Assembly: GCF_020329505.1 (NCBI RefSeq)
Contig: NZ_JAGKJJ010000010.1
Coordinates: 124,001-188,000 of the forward strand
Direction: 5' to 3'
Source: Bradyrhizobium semiaridum
Lineage (GTDB): Bacteria > Pseudomonadota > Alphaproteobacteria > Rhizobiales > Xanthobacteraceae
DNA length: 64,000 bases
Shown here: in pieces, positions 55,444 through 63,461 of the stretch
Layout of the letters: each line of letters starts with the position of its first letter
How positions within the stretch are numbered: the stretch's first letter is position 1
Notes under the pieces: model-generated
What the model was told of the DNA's origin: nothing
Databases searched by the model: none
The model's input: only the letters and a program-made list of their open reading frames with translations
Made by a program: the position numbers and the translations under genes

Positions 55444-55458
55444 TTAAAATTTGGCTAA
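55444..55458 (-). promoter_or_regulatory. CtrA-like box upstream of sciP
   Basis: TTAA (55444-55447), 7 bases (AATTTGG), CTAA (55455-55458): one mismatch to TTAA-7-TTAA, 59 bases before the sciP start. The spacing is exact. In Caulobacter, sciP is CtrA-activated. Confidence 0.5.
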
Positions 55459-55785
55459 GCCCTAGGGTTCAATACGATTCTCCTTGAAACTGCCGGGAAC
55501 CGGGCAATTCGGGGTCGTCCTCAGGCGTCGCGCGGAGGCTTCGCGTGTTGCTTTTTTTGCAGTGGAGCAAGCGGTACCCCTCTCCCGCAAGAGGAAAGGG
55601 AACCCTTACGTCGGTGCCTCCCTCACTGATTGATCGAAGTCGCCTCGCAGCGAAGCACGGCGTGAGGTGAGCACGTTGGTCAGGCTCCCTCCCCCCTTGC
55701 GGGGGAGTGTTGGGGAGAGGGGTAAGCGCCGGGCACGATCATCGGCGCGAATCTCACCCGCGCAATTCTGCCAGCGCGCCGCAAC
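55459..55785. other. Gene-free spacer upstream of sciP, repeat-rich
   Basis: About 330 bases between the convergent-side end of the LysR gene and the sciP promoter. It holds family E-like units at 55577-55600 and 55685-55727. No coding frame is supported. Confidence 0.5.
55577..55727. repeat. Family E-like inverted halves
   Basis: CCCCTCTCCCGCAAGAGG (from 55577) and CTCCCTCCCCCCTTGCGGGG, then GGGGAGAGGGGTAAGC (to 55727). The second half is nearly identical to 26445-26483. Confidence 0.6.
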
Positions 55786-56646
55786 TCAAATCGTCGGCCG
55801 TGCCGGGCCGCGAGACAGCGCCAGCAAGGCGGCGGCGAGCGCTTCGGCGGCTTTGTCCGGCCGCCGTTTCTCGTAGATCGCAAACTCCAGATCGGGCAGC
55901 GGCGGCAGGCCCTCCTCAGCGCCGAGCACGCGCAGGCCGGCGGTCACAGCGCTGAGCGGCAGCGGCGTGATGGCGAGGCCGGCGACCGCGGCCGCGCGCA
56001 CGCCGGTCAGGCTCGGGCTGGTGTAGAGAATCTCCCAACCGAGCTCGCTGTCGCGCAGCGCCGCGAGCGCAGCGTCGCGCGATACCGAGCGCTCGCGATA
56101 CAGCGCCAGCGGCAGCGGCGCGCCGCGCACCAAATCGAAAGTCTCGGCCGCGGCCCAGACCAGCGGCTCGCGCCACACCAGCTTTCCCTTGGAGGTGCCG
56201 AGCGGACGCTTGGCGAAAACAAGGTCGAGCCGCCCCGCATCGAGCTGCTCGATCAGCTCGGCGCTGACGCCGATCTGCACCTCGAGCTTGACCCCGCGAT
56301 GCAGCGCCGAGAAGCGGCCGAGCGCCGACGGCAGCGAACCGCCGGCGACTTCCTCGACCACGCCGAGCCGTACCGCGCCGGAGAGTCGCGGCGCCAGCAG
56401 CCGCTGCCGCGCGGCCTCCTCGAGCTGCAGCAGGCGGCGCGCGTCGCCGAGCAGCATCTCGCCCTCGTCGGTCAGCGCGACGCTGCGCGTGGTGCGTCGA
56501 AACAATGGCCGTCTGGTTTCGAGCTCGAGCCGCTTGATCTGCTGGCTGACGGTCGATTGGGTCAGATTGAGCTGCTCGGCCGCGCGGTGGAAGCCGCCGC
56601 AATCGGCGACGGCGACGAAGGCGCGCAGCAGTTCCAGCTCGAGCAT
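55786..56646 (-). CDS. LysR-family regulator divergent from the malonate genes
   Basis: A 286-residue LysR-type regulator. The N-terminal HTH (LLRAFVAVADCGGFHRAAEQ, LNLTQSTVSQQIKRLELETR) is followed by an effector-binding domain (VRLGVVEEVAGGSLPSALGR, LDLVFAKRPLG). It is divergent from the malonate CoA-transferase gene, so it probably senses malonate or malonyl-CoA and controls both directions. A perfect palindrome lies in the 102-base intergenic region. It is functionally like MdcR by context, but I give no symbol. Confidence 0.88.
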   Translation of the reverse strand: MLELELLRAFVAVADCGGFHRAAEQLNLTQSTVSQQIKRLELETRRPLFRRTTRSVALTDEGEMLLGDARRLLQLEEAARQRLLAPRLSGAVRLGVVEEVAGGSLPSALGRFSALHRGVKLEVQIGVSAELIEQLDAGRLDLVFAKRPLGTSKGKLVWREPLVWAAAETFDLVRGAPLPLALYRERSVSRDAALAALRDSELGWEILYTSPSLTGVRAAAVAGLAITPLPLSAVTAGLRVLGAEEGLPPLPDLEFAIYEKRRPDKAAEALAAALLALSRGPARPTI

Positions 56647-56675
56647 CTGATTAATCCACTTTTGTAATCAATGAT

Positions 56676-56699
56676 ATTATAGAATATCGTTTCTATAAT
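56676..56699. promoter_or_regulatory. Palindromic operator of the malonate genes
   Basis: ATTATAGAA (56676-56684), TATCGT, TTCTATAAT (56691-56699): perfect 9-base arms in an AT-rich island. Each arm contains TATAAT reading outward, so it can overlap the -10 of both divergent promoters. TAATCAAT is repeated directly at 56665-56672 and 56696-56703. The size and place fit a LysR-type binding site. Confidence 0.6.
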
Positions 56700-56748
56700 C
56701 AATCGCCGCCATCTAGCTTCGCCGCAGATCAAGCGAAGCGAGGCGACC

Positions 56749-58380
56749 ATGTCCAAGACCACCCAACCCACCGACCGCGCGGCGCGACTGGCTCGCGCCC
56801 GTGCCGTCAGCGGCGTCAGCGGAAAGATCTGTCCGCCCGACCGCGCGACCGAGCTGCTCGAAGCCGTGATCGTCCCGGGCGACCGTGTCGCGCTCGAGGG
56901 CGACAACCAGAAGCAGGCCGACTTCCTCGCGGCGTCGCTGGCGAAGGTCGACCCGGCGCGCGTCCACGATCTGCACATGGTGCAGTCGGTGCTGGCGCTG
57001 CCGGATCATCTGGCCGTGTTCGAGCGCGGCATCGCCAACCGGCTCGACTTCTCCTTTGCCGGTCCGCAGAGTCGGCGGCTTGCCGAATTGGTCGCCGCCA
57101 AGGCGCTCAAGGTCGGCGCGATCCACACCTATCTCGAACTTTACGCGCGCATGCTGGTGGACCTGACGCCGCAAGTCGCGCTCGTCGTCGCTGACAAGGC
57201 CGACCGCGAGGGCAACCTCTACACCGGCCCCAACACCGAGGACACGCCCGTGATCGCCGAGGCCACCGCGTTCCGCGGCGGCGTGGTGGTGGCGCAGGTC
57301 AACGAGATCGTCGACCGGTTACCGCGCGTCGACATCCCCGGCGGCTGGGTCGATGTCGTGGTGCCCGGCCCGAAGCCATACGCGATCGATCCGCTGTTCA
57401 CGCGCGATCCCGCCAAGATCAGGAACGAGAACGTCCTGATGGCGATGATGGCGATCGCGGCGGTGTACGAGCCCTACCAGATGACGCGGCTCAACCACGG
57501 CATCGGCTATGCCACCGCCGCGATCGAATTGATCCTGCCGACCTTCGCCGCCCGGCGCGGGCTCAAGGGCAAGGTCGCGCGCAATTTCGTGCTCAACCCG
57601 CATCCGACCCTGATCCCCGCGGTCGAGGCCGGCTTCGTCGACAATGTCTATTGCTTCGGCTCCGAGCTCGGCATGGAGCGCTACGTCGCGAGCCGCGCCA
57701 AGGTGTTTCCGGTCGGTGCCGACGGCAATCTGCGCTCCAACCGCGCGCTGGCCCAGGTCGCCGGACAATATGCCTGCGATCTCTTCGTCGGCGGCACGCT
57801 GCAGATCGACCCGCAGGGCAACAGCTCCACGGCGACCAGGGACCGCATCACCGGCTTCGGCGGCGCGCCGAACATGGGCGCCGATCCGCGCGGCCGCCGT
57901 CACGACAGTCCCGCCTGGCTGCGCGCCGGCGAGGAAGCGGGCGAGCAGCTGCGCGGCCGCAAGCTGGTGGTGCAGATGGTGCAGACCCGGCAGCCGAACG
58001 GCGCGCCGAGCTTCGTCGAACGGCTCGACGCATTCGAGCTCGCGGCCTCGGCCGGCTTCGCGCTGCCGCCGGTGATGATCCATGGCGACGACGTGACCCA
58101 CGTCGTCACCGAGCGCGGGGTCTGCAACCTGTTACGCTGCCGCTCGCTGGCGGAGCGCGAGGCCGCGCTGCGTGCCGTCGCCGGCGACACCGATTTCGGC
58201 ATGCGGCAGGACGCTGCGACCACAGAGGCGCTGCGCCGCCGCGGCATCGTGATGCTGCCTTCCGATCTCGGCATCGAGGTGGCGACCGCGACCCGCGACT
58301 GGCTCGCCGCCAAGACCATCGGCGATCTCGTCACCGCATCCGGCGGCCTCTATGTGCCGCCCGCCAAATTCCGCACCTGA
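56749..58380 (+). CDS. mdcA: Malonate CoA-transferase (malonate decarboxylase alpha subunit)
   Basis: A 543-residue CoA-transferase of the MdcA type (about 550 residues in the family). Marks: EAVIVPGDRVALEGDNQKQA, FAGPQSRRLAELVAAKALKV, LYARMLVDLTPQVALVVADK, GNLYTGPNTEDTPVIAEATA and NPHPTLIPAVEAGFVDNVYC. In malonate decarboxylase it moves the acyl carrier between acetyl and malonate; here no carrier (mdcC) or decarboxylase (mdcDE) genes follow, so it would rather make malonyl-CoA from malonate and acetyl-CoA. The next gene, malonyl-CoA decarboxylase, would use it. Confidence 0.9.
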   Translation: MSKTTQPTDRAARLARARAVSGVSGKICPPDRATELLEAVIVPGDRVALEGDNQKQADFLAASLAKVDPARVHDLHMVQSVLALPDHLAVFERGIANRLDFSFAGPQSRRLAELVAAKALKVGAIHTYLELYARMLVDLTPQVALVVADKADREGNLYTGPNTEDTPVIAEATAFRGGVVVAQVNEIVDRLPRVDIPGGWVDVVVPGPKPYAIDPLFTRDPAKIRNENVLMAMMAIAAVYEPYQMTRLNHGIGYATAAIELILPTFAARRGLKGKVARNFVLNPHPTLIPAVEAGFVDNVYCFGSELGMERYVASRAKVFPVGADGNLRSNRALAQVAGQYACDLFVGGTLQIDPQGNSSTATRDRITGFGGAPNMGADPRGRRHDSPAWLRAGEEAGEQLRGRKLVVQMVQTRQPNGAPSFVERLDAFELAASAGFALPPVMIHGDDVTHVVTERGVCNLLRCRSLAEREAALRAVAGDTDFGMRQDAATTEALRRRGIVMLPSDLGIEVATATRDWLAAKTIGDLVTASGGLYVPPAKFRT

Positions 58381-58391
58381 AGGAGGCTGCC

Positions 58392-59648
58392 ATGACCCAC
58401 ACTGAACAGACATCAAGCGGCACGCCGGCCGCGCTCGCTACCGCCAAACAACTCGCTGCGGCCCTGTTGTCGGAGCGCGGCGAAGCCTCCGGCGCGATGA
58501 TCGCGCGCGAGCTGCAGCAGACGGTGCATGCCATCGACGCCGATGGGCGGCACGGCTTCCAGCACTATCTGGCGACGACGTTTCAGCCCGATGCGGCGAA
58601 GCTGCGCGAGGCGGCGACGCGCTATCTCACCGACGGCACGGCGGTAGCCGCCGCCGCGCTGGCGCAAGCCGCCGATCCGCCGCGGCAGGAGGTGCTGCGT
58701 CGGATGAACATGGCGCCCGGCGGCACCGCCACGCTGGTCGCGATGCGCAGCGAGATCACGCGCCGTCTCGGCACCGAGCCGGAGCTGAAGCTGCTCGACG
58801 CCGATCTCAAGCACCTGTTCGCCTCATGGTTCAACCGTGGCTTCCTCGAGCTGCGCCGCATCGACTGGGACTCGCCGGCCGCCGTGCTCGAGAAGCTGAT
58901 CGCCTATGAGGCCGTGCACGAGATCAAGGGCTGGGACGATCTGCGCCGCCGCCTCGCGCCCGACCGGCGCTGCTTTGCCTTCTTCCATCCCGCGCTGCCG
59001 GGCGAACCCTTGATCTTCGTCGAGGTCGCGCTGGTCGAGGGGCTCGCCACCGCCGTCCCGCCGCTGCTGGTGCAGGACACGAATGAAGCCGCGGCGCGCA
59101 CCCGCGCCGCGTGCGCCGACACCGCGATCTTCTATTCAATCTCCAACTGCCAGGACGGACTGCGCGGCGTGTCGTTCGGCAATTTCCTGATCAAGCAGGT
59201 GGTCGAGGAGCTGCAGGCGGAATTCCCGCAGTTGAAGCGCTTCTCCACGCTGTCGCCAGTGCCGGGTTTTCGCCGCTGGCTCGAGCAGCAGCCCTCGGCC
59301 GCGGATGACACCGCGGTGTTGCGCGAGCTCGTGAGCGACGGCTGGTGGCGTGATGGTGCGACCAGCGAAAGGCTGCGTCCGTTGCTGATGAGACTGTGCG
59401 CGCAATATCTCACACGGTCGCCGGCATCGGGAACGCGGATCGATCCGGTGGCGCGCTTCCACCTCGGCAATGGCGCGCGGCTGGAGCGCATCAACTGGCT
59501 CGGCAACACCGCCGATCGTGCGATCGCGGAATCCTTCGGCATCATGGTCAATTATCTTTACGATCGCGACAGCATCGAGCGTAACCACGAGGCCTTCGCG
59601 AACGTAGGAGAGATTGTCCGTTCATCGCAGGTGAACGCGCTTCTGTAA
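58392..59648 (+). CDS. Malonyl-CoA decarboxylase
   Basis: Converts malonyl-CoA to acetyl-CoA and CO2. It has 418 residues. The N-terminal helical domain is followed by the catalytic domain with the Ser-His dyad: Ser in FYSISNCQDGLRGVSFGNFL and His in VARFHLGNGARLERINWLGN. AGGAGG at 58381-58386 precedes ATG 58392, 11 bases after the mdcA stop. The same activity is MatA in rhizobia, usually paired with a malonyl-CoA synthetase MatB; here the partner is a CoA-transferase instead. Confidence 0.94.
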   Translation: MTHTEQTSSGTPAALATAKQLAAALLSERGEASGAMIARELQQTVHAIDADGRHGFQHYLATTFQPDAAKLREAATRYLTDGTAVAAAALAQAADPPRQEVLRRMNMAPGGTATLVAMRSEITRRLGTEPELKLLDADLKHLFASWFNRGFLELRRIDWDSPAAVLEKLIAYEAVHEIKGWDDLRRRLAPDRRCFAFFHPALPGEPLIFVEVALVEGLATAVPPLLVQDTNEAAARTRAACADTAIFYSISNCQDGLRGVSFGNFLIKQVVEELQAEFPQLKRFSTLSPVPGFRRWLEQQPSAADDTAVLRELVSDGWWRDGATSERLRPLLMRLCAQYLTRSPASGTRIDPVARFHLGNGARLERINWLGNTADRAIAESFGIMVNYLYDRDSIERNHEAFANVGEIVRSSQVNALL

Positions 59649-59683
59649 CCCTTCAACCTACTGCACAATCCTGGAGCAATGTC

Positions 59684-60454
59684 ATGATGAACAGACGCAC
59701 ATTCGGCGCCGCCCTGCTGGCCGGCGCGGCGGCCTCGCTGCTCTCCACGCGCGGCATGGCTGCAACCACTCCGCCGGTGAAGGCTCGCAACGTCGTGCTG
59801 GTGCACGGCCTGTTTGCCGACGGCTCGTGCTGGACTGAGGTCATTCCGCTGCTGCAGGCCGCCGGTCTCAATGTGACGTCGGTGCAGAACCCGCTGACCA
59901 CGCTCCCCGAAGCGGTCGCCTCGGCGCAGCGCGTGCTCGATCGCCAGGATGGCCCGACGGTCCTGGTCGGCCATTCCTTCTCCGGCATGATCGTCACCGA
60001 GGCCGGCGTGCATCCGAACGTCTCGACGCTGGTCTATGTCGCGGCGCGCGCACCCGACGCCGGCGAGGATTACACGGCGCTGGCGAAAACCTATCCGACA
60101 CCGCCGGCGAGCGCCGGCATCGTCTTCGACGGCGATGAGGGACGATTGACCGAAGAGGCGTTCCTGCGCGACTTCGCCGGCGACCTGCCGGCGGCCAAGG
60201 CGAAAGTGCTCTATGCGGTGCAGCAGCCTTTCCACAAGGCGCTGCTGGCCGGCAAGACCACCCGGGCGGCGTGGCACAGCAAGCCGAGCTTCTACGCCGT
60301 CTCGACCGAGGACCGCACCATCAATCCGGATCTGGAACGCTTCATGGCCAAGCGCATGGGCGCCACGACGATCGAGGTGAAGGCGAGCCACCTCGCGCTG
60401 ATCTCGCAGCCCGGCGCGATCGCGAAGCTGATCCTCGATGCAGCGGGTGCATAG
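59684..60454 (+). CDS. Exported alpha/beta hydrolase
   Basis: A 256-residue hydrolase. The N-terminus looks like a Tat signal (MMNRRTFGAALLAGAAASLL). The nucleophile elbow is VLVGHSFSGMIVTEAG with the Ser, and the C-terminal His is in VKASHLALIS; the Asp is probably in TEDRTINPD. The VVLVHGLFADGSCW oxyanion loop is typical of the esterase/hydrolase group. It is 35 bases after the malonyl-CoA decarboxylase and may be cotranscribed, but a link with malonate is not obvious. Substrate unknown. Confidence 0.85.
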   Translation: MMNRRTFGAALLAGAAASLLSTRGMAATTPPVKARNVVLVHGLFADGSCWTEVIPLLQAAGLNVTSVQNPLTTLPEAVASAQRVLDRQDGPTVLVGHSFSGMIVTEAGVHPNVSTLVYVAARAPDAGEDYTALAKTYPTPPASAGIVFDGDEGRLTEEAFLRDFAGDLPAAKAKVLYAVQQPFHKALLAGKTTRAAWHSKPSFYAVSTEDRTINPDLERFMAKRMGATTIEVKASHLALISQPGAIAKLILDAAGA

Positions 60455-60526
60455 GCGTGATCGCCGAGATCGGGGCGGTCCGCAGCGGCCGCCCCGCCGG
60501 CGCACCGATACGAGGCGACCGCGCGA

Positions 60527-60631
60527 TTATTGTGCACCGATGGCCATGGCAACGACGGCCGCCGTCAGCGTAAGGACCGGCGCCAGGCTGATGGCGCCCA
60601 GCACCAATATCTCCTGTTTGGTACCGTCCAT
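60527..60631 (-). CDS. 34-residue hydrophobic peptide (possible)
   Basis: ATG 60631 to TAA 60527: MDGTKQEILVLGAISLAPVL, then TLTAAVVAMAIGAQ. The peptide is one hydrophobic helix. No family is recognised, and no strong ribosome-binding site is visible apart from GAGTGA. It may be a small membrane protein or chance. Confidence 0.35.
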   Translation of the reverse strand: MDGTKQEILVLGAISLAPVLTLTAAVVAMAIGAQ

Positions 60632-60878
60632 GGTTCACTCCATGCAGGACTGAAACGGCGGGGTCTGCGCTCGCACGCATGGCCGCGAGCATGATGCGCG
60701 ACCCGACAGGTTCGCTCCCCATAGGCAATCCCGTGATCGGGCGCCGGTTCCATGAGCACGACTTGCAAGCCGCGCTCGTTGACTGCTCGCGATGCGGCGC
60801 GAAGGCCCGAATTGGAACATCGCTGACCCTCGGTGGTTTCTGGAAAGTACCGCATGGAGCGGTGAGGAGGAAAGGTCG

Positions 60879-61220
60879 ATGAAGAAGTATCTGCTGATTT
60901 CCGTCGCCGCGCTGGTGGCGTCGACGGGGGCGTTCGCGCAAACCACGGTCACCACGACAGGAAGGGGTCAGGCAGCCGCGGTGCAGATCGAGCCGCAGTA
61001 TCGCACGCGCATCCATAGCTACGTCACCGAACACAGGATCCGTCCGGTCGAGACCCGCGAGAGGATCGTGGTGGGGTCGCCGGTGCCGCGCGATGTCGAG
61101 CTTGAAGCCGTGCCGGCCGAGTGGGGACCCTCGCTGACGAAGTATCGTTACGTCTATTCCGGCGAACGTGTGATGCTGGTGGATCCCGAAAGCCGCGTGG
61201 TCGTCCAGGAAATCGACTGA
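60879..61220 (+). CDS. Exported DUF1236-type protein
   Basis: A 113-residue protein with a signal peptide (MKKYLLISVAALVASTGAFA). The mature domain (QIEPQYRTRIHSYVTEHRIR, VVGSPVPRDVELEAVP, YRYVYSGERVMLVDPESRVV) fits the DUF1236 family, small periplasmic proteins of unknown function abundant in Bradyrhizobium. GAGGAGG lies eight bases before ATG 60879. It is the only member in this window. Confidence 0.85.
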   Translation: MKKYLLISVAALVASTGAFAQTTVTTTGRGQAAAVQIEPQYRTRIHSYVTEHRIRPVETRERIVVGSPVPRDVELEAVPAEWGPSLTKYRYVYSGERVMLVDPESRVVVQEID

Positions 61221-61296
61221 CAAATATGCGCCGGGCTGCCGGGGGACGCCCGTCGAGGCTGCCGTTCGAGCAGCCTCTCCGGGCCCGTCGGTGAGT

Positions 61297-61500
61297 ATCT
61301 GGTGTAGCCCTGACTCGTGCACCACCACATGGCTTCACCCGAGGTGGCGCCATGCTCGATGACGTATTCCGGCAAGCATCGTAGTTGGCGGCATAGCGTT
61401 TGCCGCACGGCACCAGTGAAATGCCGGGATTACTGAACGAGCATTTGAGGTCTGCACTGGCCGTCGACGTCGACAGGATAGTGACGGCCAGCCCGACTGT
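61297..61500 (-). pseudogene. Remnant of a small exported Cys-rich protein
   Basis: One minus-strand frame reads GLAVTILSTSTASADLKCSF and on to YAANYDACRN, which looks like the end of a signal peptide (AxA site) and a Cys-containing domain. In another frame right after, EYVIEHGATSGEAMWWCTSQ continues sensibly. No start codon is left in the first frame. This fits a gene with a frameshift near 61366 and a lost start; the family is unknown. Confidence 0.3.
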
Positions 61501-61596
61501 ATGCGATCCCGGGCATGATCATAGCACATCTGTGGGTTGCTAGGATGCCGTATTGCTCTCGCCAGACGCAATGCCGTGTATCGCGGGCGCGACGAA

Positions 61597-61626
61597 AAGA
61601 ACCTCGGGCCTCGGCCCGAGGTTCTT
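61597..61626 (-). terminator. Rho-independent terminator of the beta-helix gene
   Basis: Perfect 13-base arms AAGAACCTCGGGC (61597-61609) and GCCCGAGGTTCTT (61614-61626) with a 4-base loop; on the minus strand it is followed by TTTTC. It lies 24 bases after the beta-helix stop. Confidence 0.92.
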
Positions 61627-61650
61627 GAACTGCACCAAATCTTCTGCCGG

Positions 61651-62562
61651 CTACTGCTGGCCGAGATCCGAAGTTGCGCCGCCGGCGGGTGTAATCGGTC
61701 CCGACGTCGGCGTGTTGGTGCGGTTGTTGCCGAAGGAGATCACGGTGCCGCCCGCGTTGTTGATCGAGGTCGTGCTGTGCGCGATGTCGTTGTTGGACAG
61801 CCTGGCCACGCCCGAACTGTTCAGCACCCCCGTCGCATTGTTGGAGATCGAATTGTTGTTGGCGACGTAGTTTCCGCCTTCGTTGCTGATTCCCGCCGTC
61901 GTGTTGTTTGAGAGATCCGAATTTCTGATCGTGGCCTGGACGTTGGGACCGAGCGCAACGCCGAATCCATTGTTCAGCGAGTGGAAGTTGTTGATGAGGA
62001 CCTTGACAGTGCCGGCCGTCGGCGCGACGCCGAGGCCGGCGCCGGTATTGTTGCGGGCGACCGTATCGAGGATGCTGAGGGTGCCGCTCGCGGAGCGCAC
62101 ATCGCGGATCGCCTGCTGGGAGAAGCCGAAGATCTTCAGGTTTTCGATCCAGACGGAGTTGGCGGCGACAATATTGATACCGCGGACGCCAGGCGTGGTA
62201 CCGGCGCCGTTGACGCTGATGTTGCGCAGCACCACGTTGATCCCGGCGCCGTTGATCGTCACGCCGGTGCTCCCGGACGCGAGGATGGACCCGAAGGTGC
62301 CCTCGCAATCGATGGTGATCGACTTGATGATGGTGACAAGACCATAGCCAGCCGGATCGAGGCAGTTAATCTCTCCGCCGGCCGCCGTCTTGGAAATGGC
62401 GCCGGCAAAGGTCTTGCAGGGCGCCGTACGGCTGCAGGGATTGACGTCGTCGCCGACGCCGGAAACCCATGTCCGGGTTGCCTGGGCATGGGCCGGAGCC
62501 GATGCGAGGAAGGGTGTCAGAACGGCCAGAACAATCGCTAAAGAAAAATTGCTGCGAAACAT
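61651..62562 (-). CDS. Exported right-handed beta-helix repeat protein
   Basis: A 303-residue protein. Signal peptide MFRSNFSLAIVLAVLTPFLA, cleavage after AHA (about residue 26). The start of the mature part (RTWVSGVGDDVNPCSRTAPC) carries the two Cys of the group. The rest is an Asn/Gly-rich parallel beta-helix with 20-25 residue rungs (e.g. SISNNATGVLNSSGVARLSN). No catalytic Asp set of pectate lyases is recognised, so function is unknown. It is secreted or periplasmic. Confidence 0.8.
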   Translation of the reverse strand: MFRSNFSLAIVLAVLTPFLASAPAHAQATRTWVSGVGDDVNPCSRTAPCKTFAGAISKTAAGGEINCLDPAGYGLVTIIKSITIDCEGTFGSILASGSTGVTINGAGINVVLRNISVNGAGTTPGVRGINIVAANSVWIENLKIFGFSQQAIRDVRSASGTLSILDTVARNNTGAGLGVAPTAGTVKVLINNFHSLNNGFGVALGPNVQATIRNSDLSNNTTAGISNEGGNYVANNNSISNNATGVLNSSGVARLSNNDIAHSTTSINNAGGTVISFGNNRTNTPTSGPITPAGGATSDLGQQ

Positions 62563-62740
62563 AAGTCCATCTCCTGTTTATGCTCTCGATCTCCCAATGT
62601 TGAGCGCCCGCCGCCAGTCAGCCATGTTCGCGAACGCAAGACAAACGGCATTTGCCGCCGGCGGGCGCCTGCGACAATTCGGCTCAAGCAAGGGCGACGG
62701 CAATATGCGTGGCGTCTTCGCGCCCGCAATCCTGCGGCGA

Positions 62741-63451
62741 TCAGCTGCTGCTGGTCGACGGACGCACCACGCGCTTGATCTTGTCGGTGGTGTAGGTCTG
62801 GCCGCCGATCGAGAGCAGCGGCGGGGAGGCGGTGAGGTCGACGGAATCGACCACGCCCTGAACCTCGGTCGAGATCGCGATGTCGTTGCCCTTGGAGTCC
62901 TTGCCGGTGGCGGTCAGCGTGTAGCTGCCGGGCGGCCATTGCGTGCCGTCATTGCCCTTGCCGTCCCACACGAAGCTGGAATTGCCCTGCTTCAGGCTGA
63001 AATTTCCGGAATAGGCGACCGTACCGTTGGCGCTGGTGATGTTGATCGTGGCACTGGTGTCCTGCGGTGCATTCAGATTCCAGGTCGCGGATTTGTCGAA
63101 CTGCGCCTTGCTGCCGTCGACCGCGACGGTGTTGCCGACATAGACCAGCGCCTGGGTCGACTGTGCGCTCTTCTCGATCTCGATCAGCGACTTCAGCTGC
63201 TCGTTCGACTTCAGCTGCTGCTCGACGCCGGCGAATTGCACGAGCTGCTGGGTGAACTGGTTGGTGTCGAGCGGGTCCAGCGGGTTCTGGTTCTGCAGCT
63301 GCGTCGTCAGCAGCGTCAGAAAGGTCTGGAAATTGTCGGCAATGCCCTGCGTCGAGGTCGACGAGGTGTTGTTGCTCCCGGTGCTCGAACCGCTGCTGTT
63401 GGTGCCGGGGGCAGAGACGACCGGCGTCGGCATGGTTGCATCGACTGACAT
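62741..63451 (-). CDS. flgD: Flagellar hook-capping protein FlgD
   Basis: A 236-residue protein required for hook assembly. The N-terminal domain carries FQTFLTLLTTQLQNQNPLDP and TNQFTQQLVQFAGVEQQLKS, diagnostic of FlgD. The C-terminal part is a beta-sandwich (FVWDGKGNDGTQWPPGSYTL). It follows fliK by 10 bases in the same direction. Confidence 0.95.
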   Translation of the reverse strand: MSVDATMPTPVVSAPGTNSSGSSTGSNNTSSTSTQGIADNFQTFLTLLTTQLQNQNPLDPLDTNQFTQQLVQFAGVEQQLKSNEQLKSLIEIEKSAQSTQALVYVGNTVAVDGSKAQFDKSATWNLNAPQDTSATINITSANGTVAYSGNFSLKQGNSSFVWDGKGNDGTQWPPGSYTLTATGKDSKGNDIAISTEVQGVVDSVDLTASPPLLSIGGQTYTTDKIKRVVRPSTSSS

Positions 63452-63461
63452 CGCTGGCTCC

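Larger units (their letters stand above)
61221..61650. other. Gene-poor spacer with a degraded small gene and a terminator
   Basis: About 430 bases. It contains a possible frameshifted remnant of a small Cys-rich exported protein (61297-61500, minus strand) and a strong hairpin at 61597-61626. No intact gene is supported. Confidence 0.5.

Noticed and set aside
49509..60631. Many other hydrophobic micro-ORFs in gaps
   Set aside because: Only those with plausible start, composition and context (49509, 60527, 45308) are kept; shorter ones cannot be told from chance.
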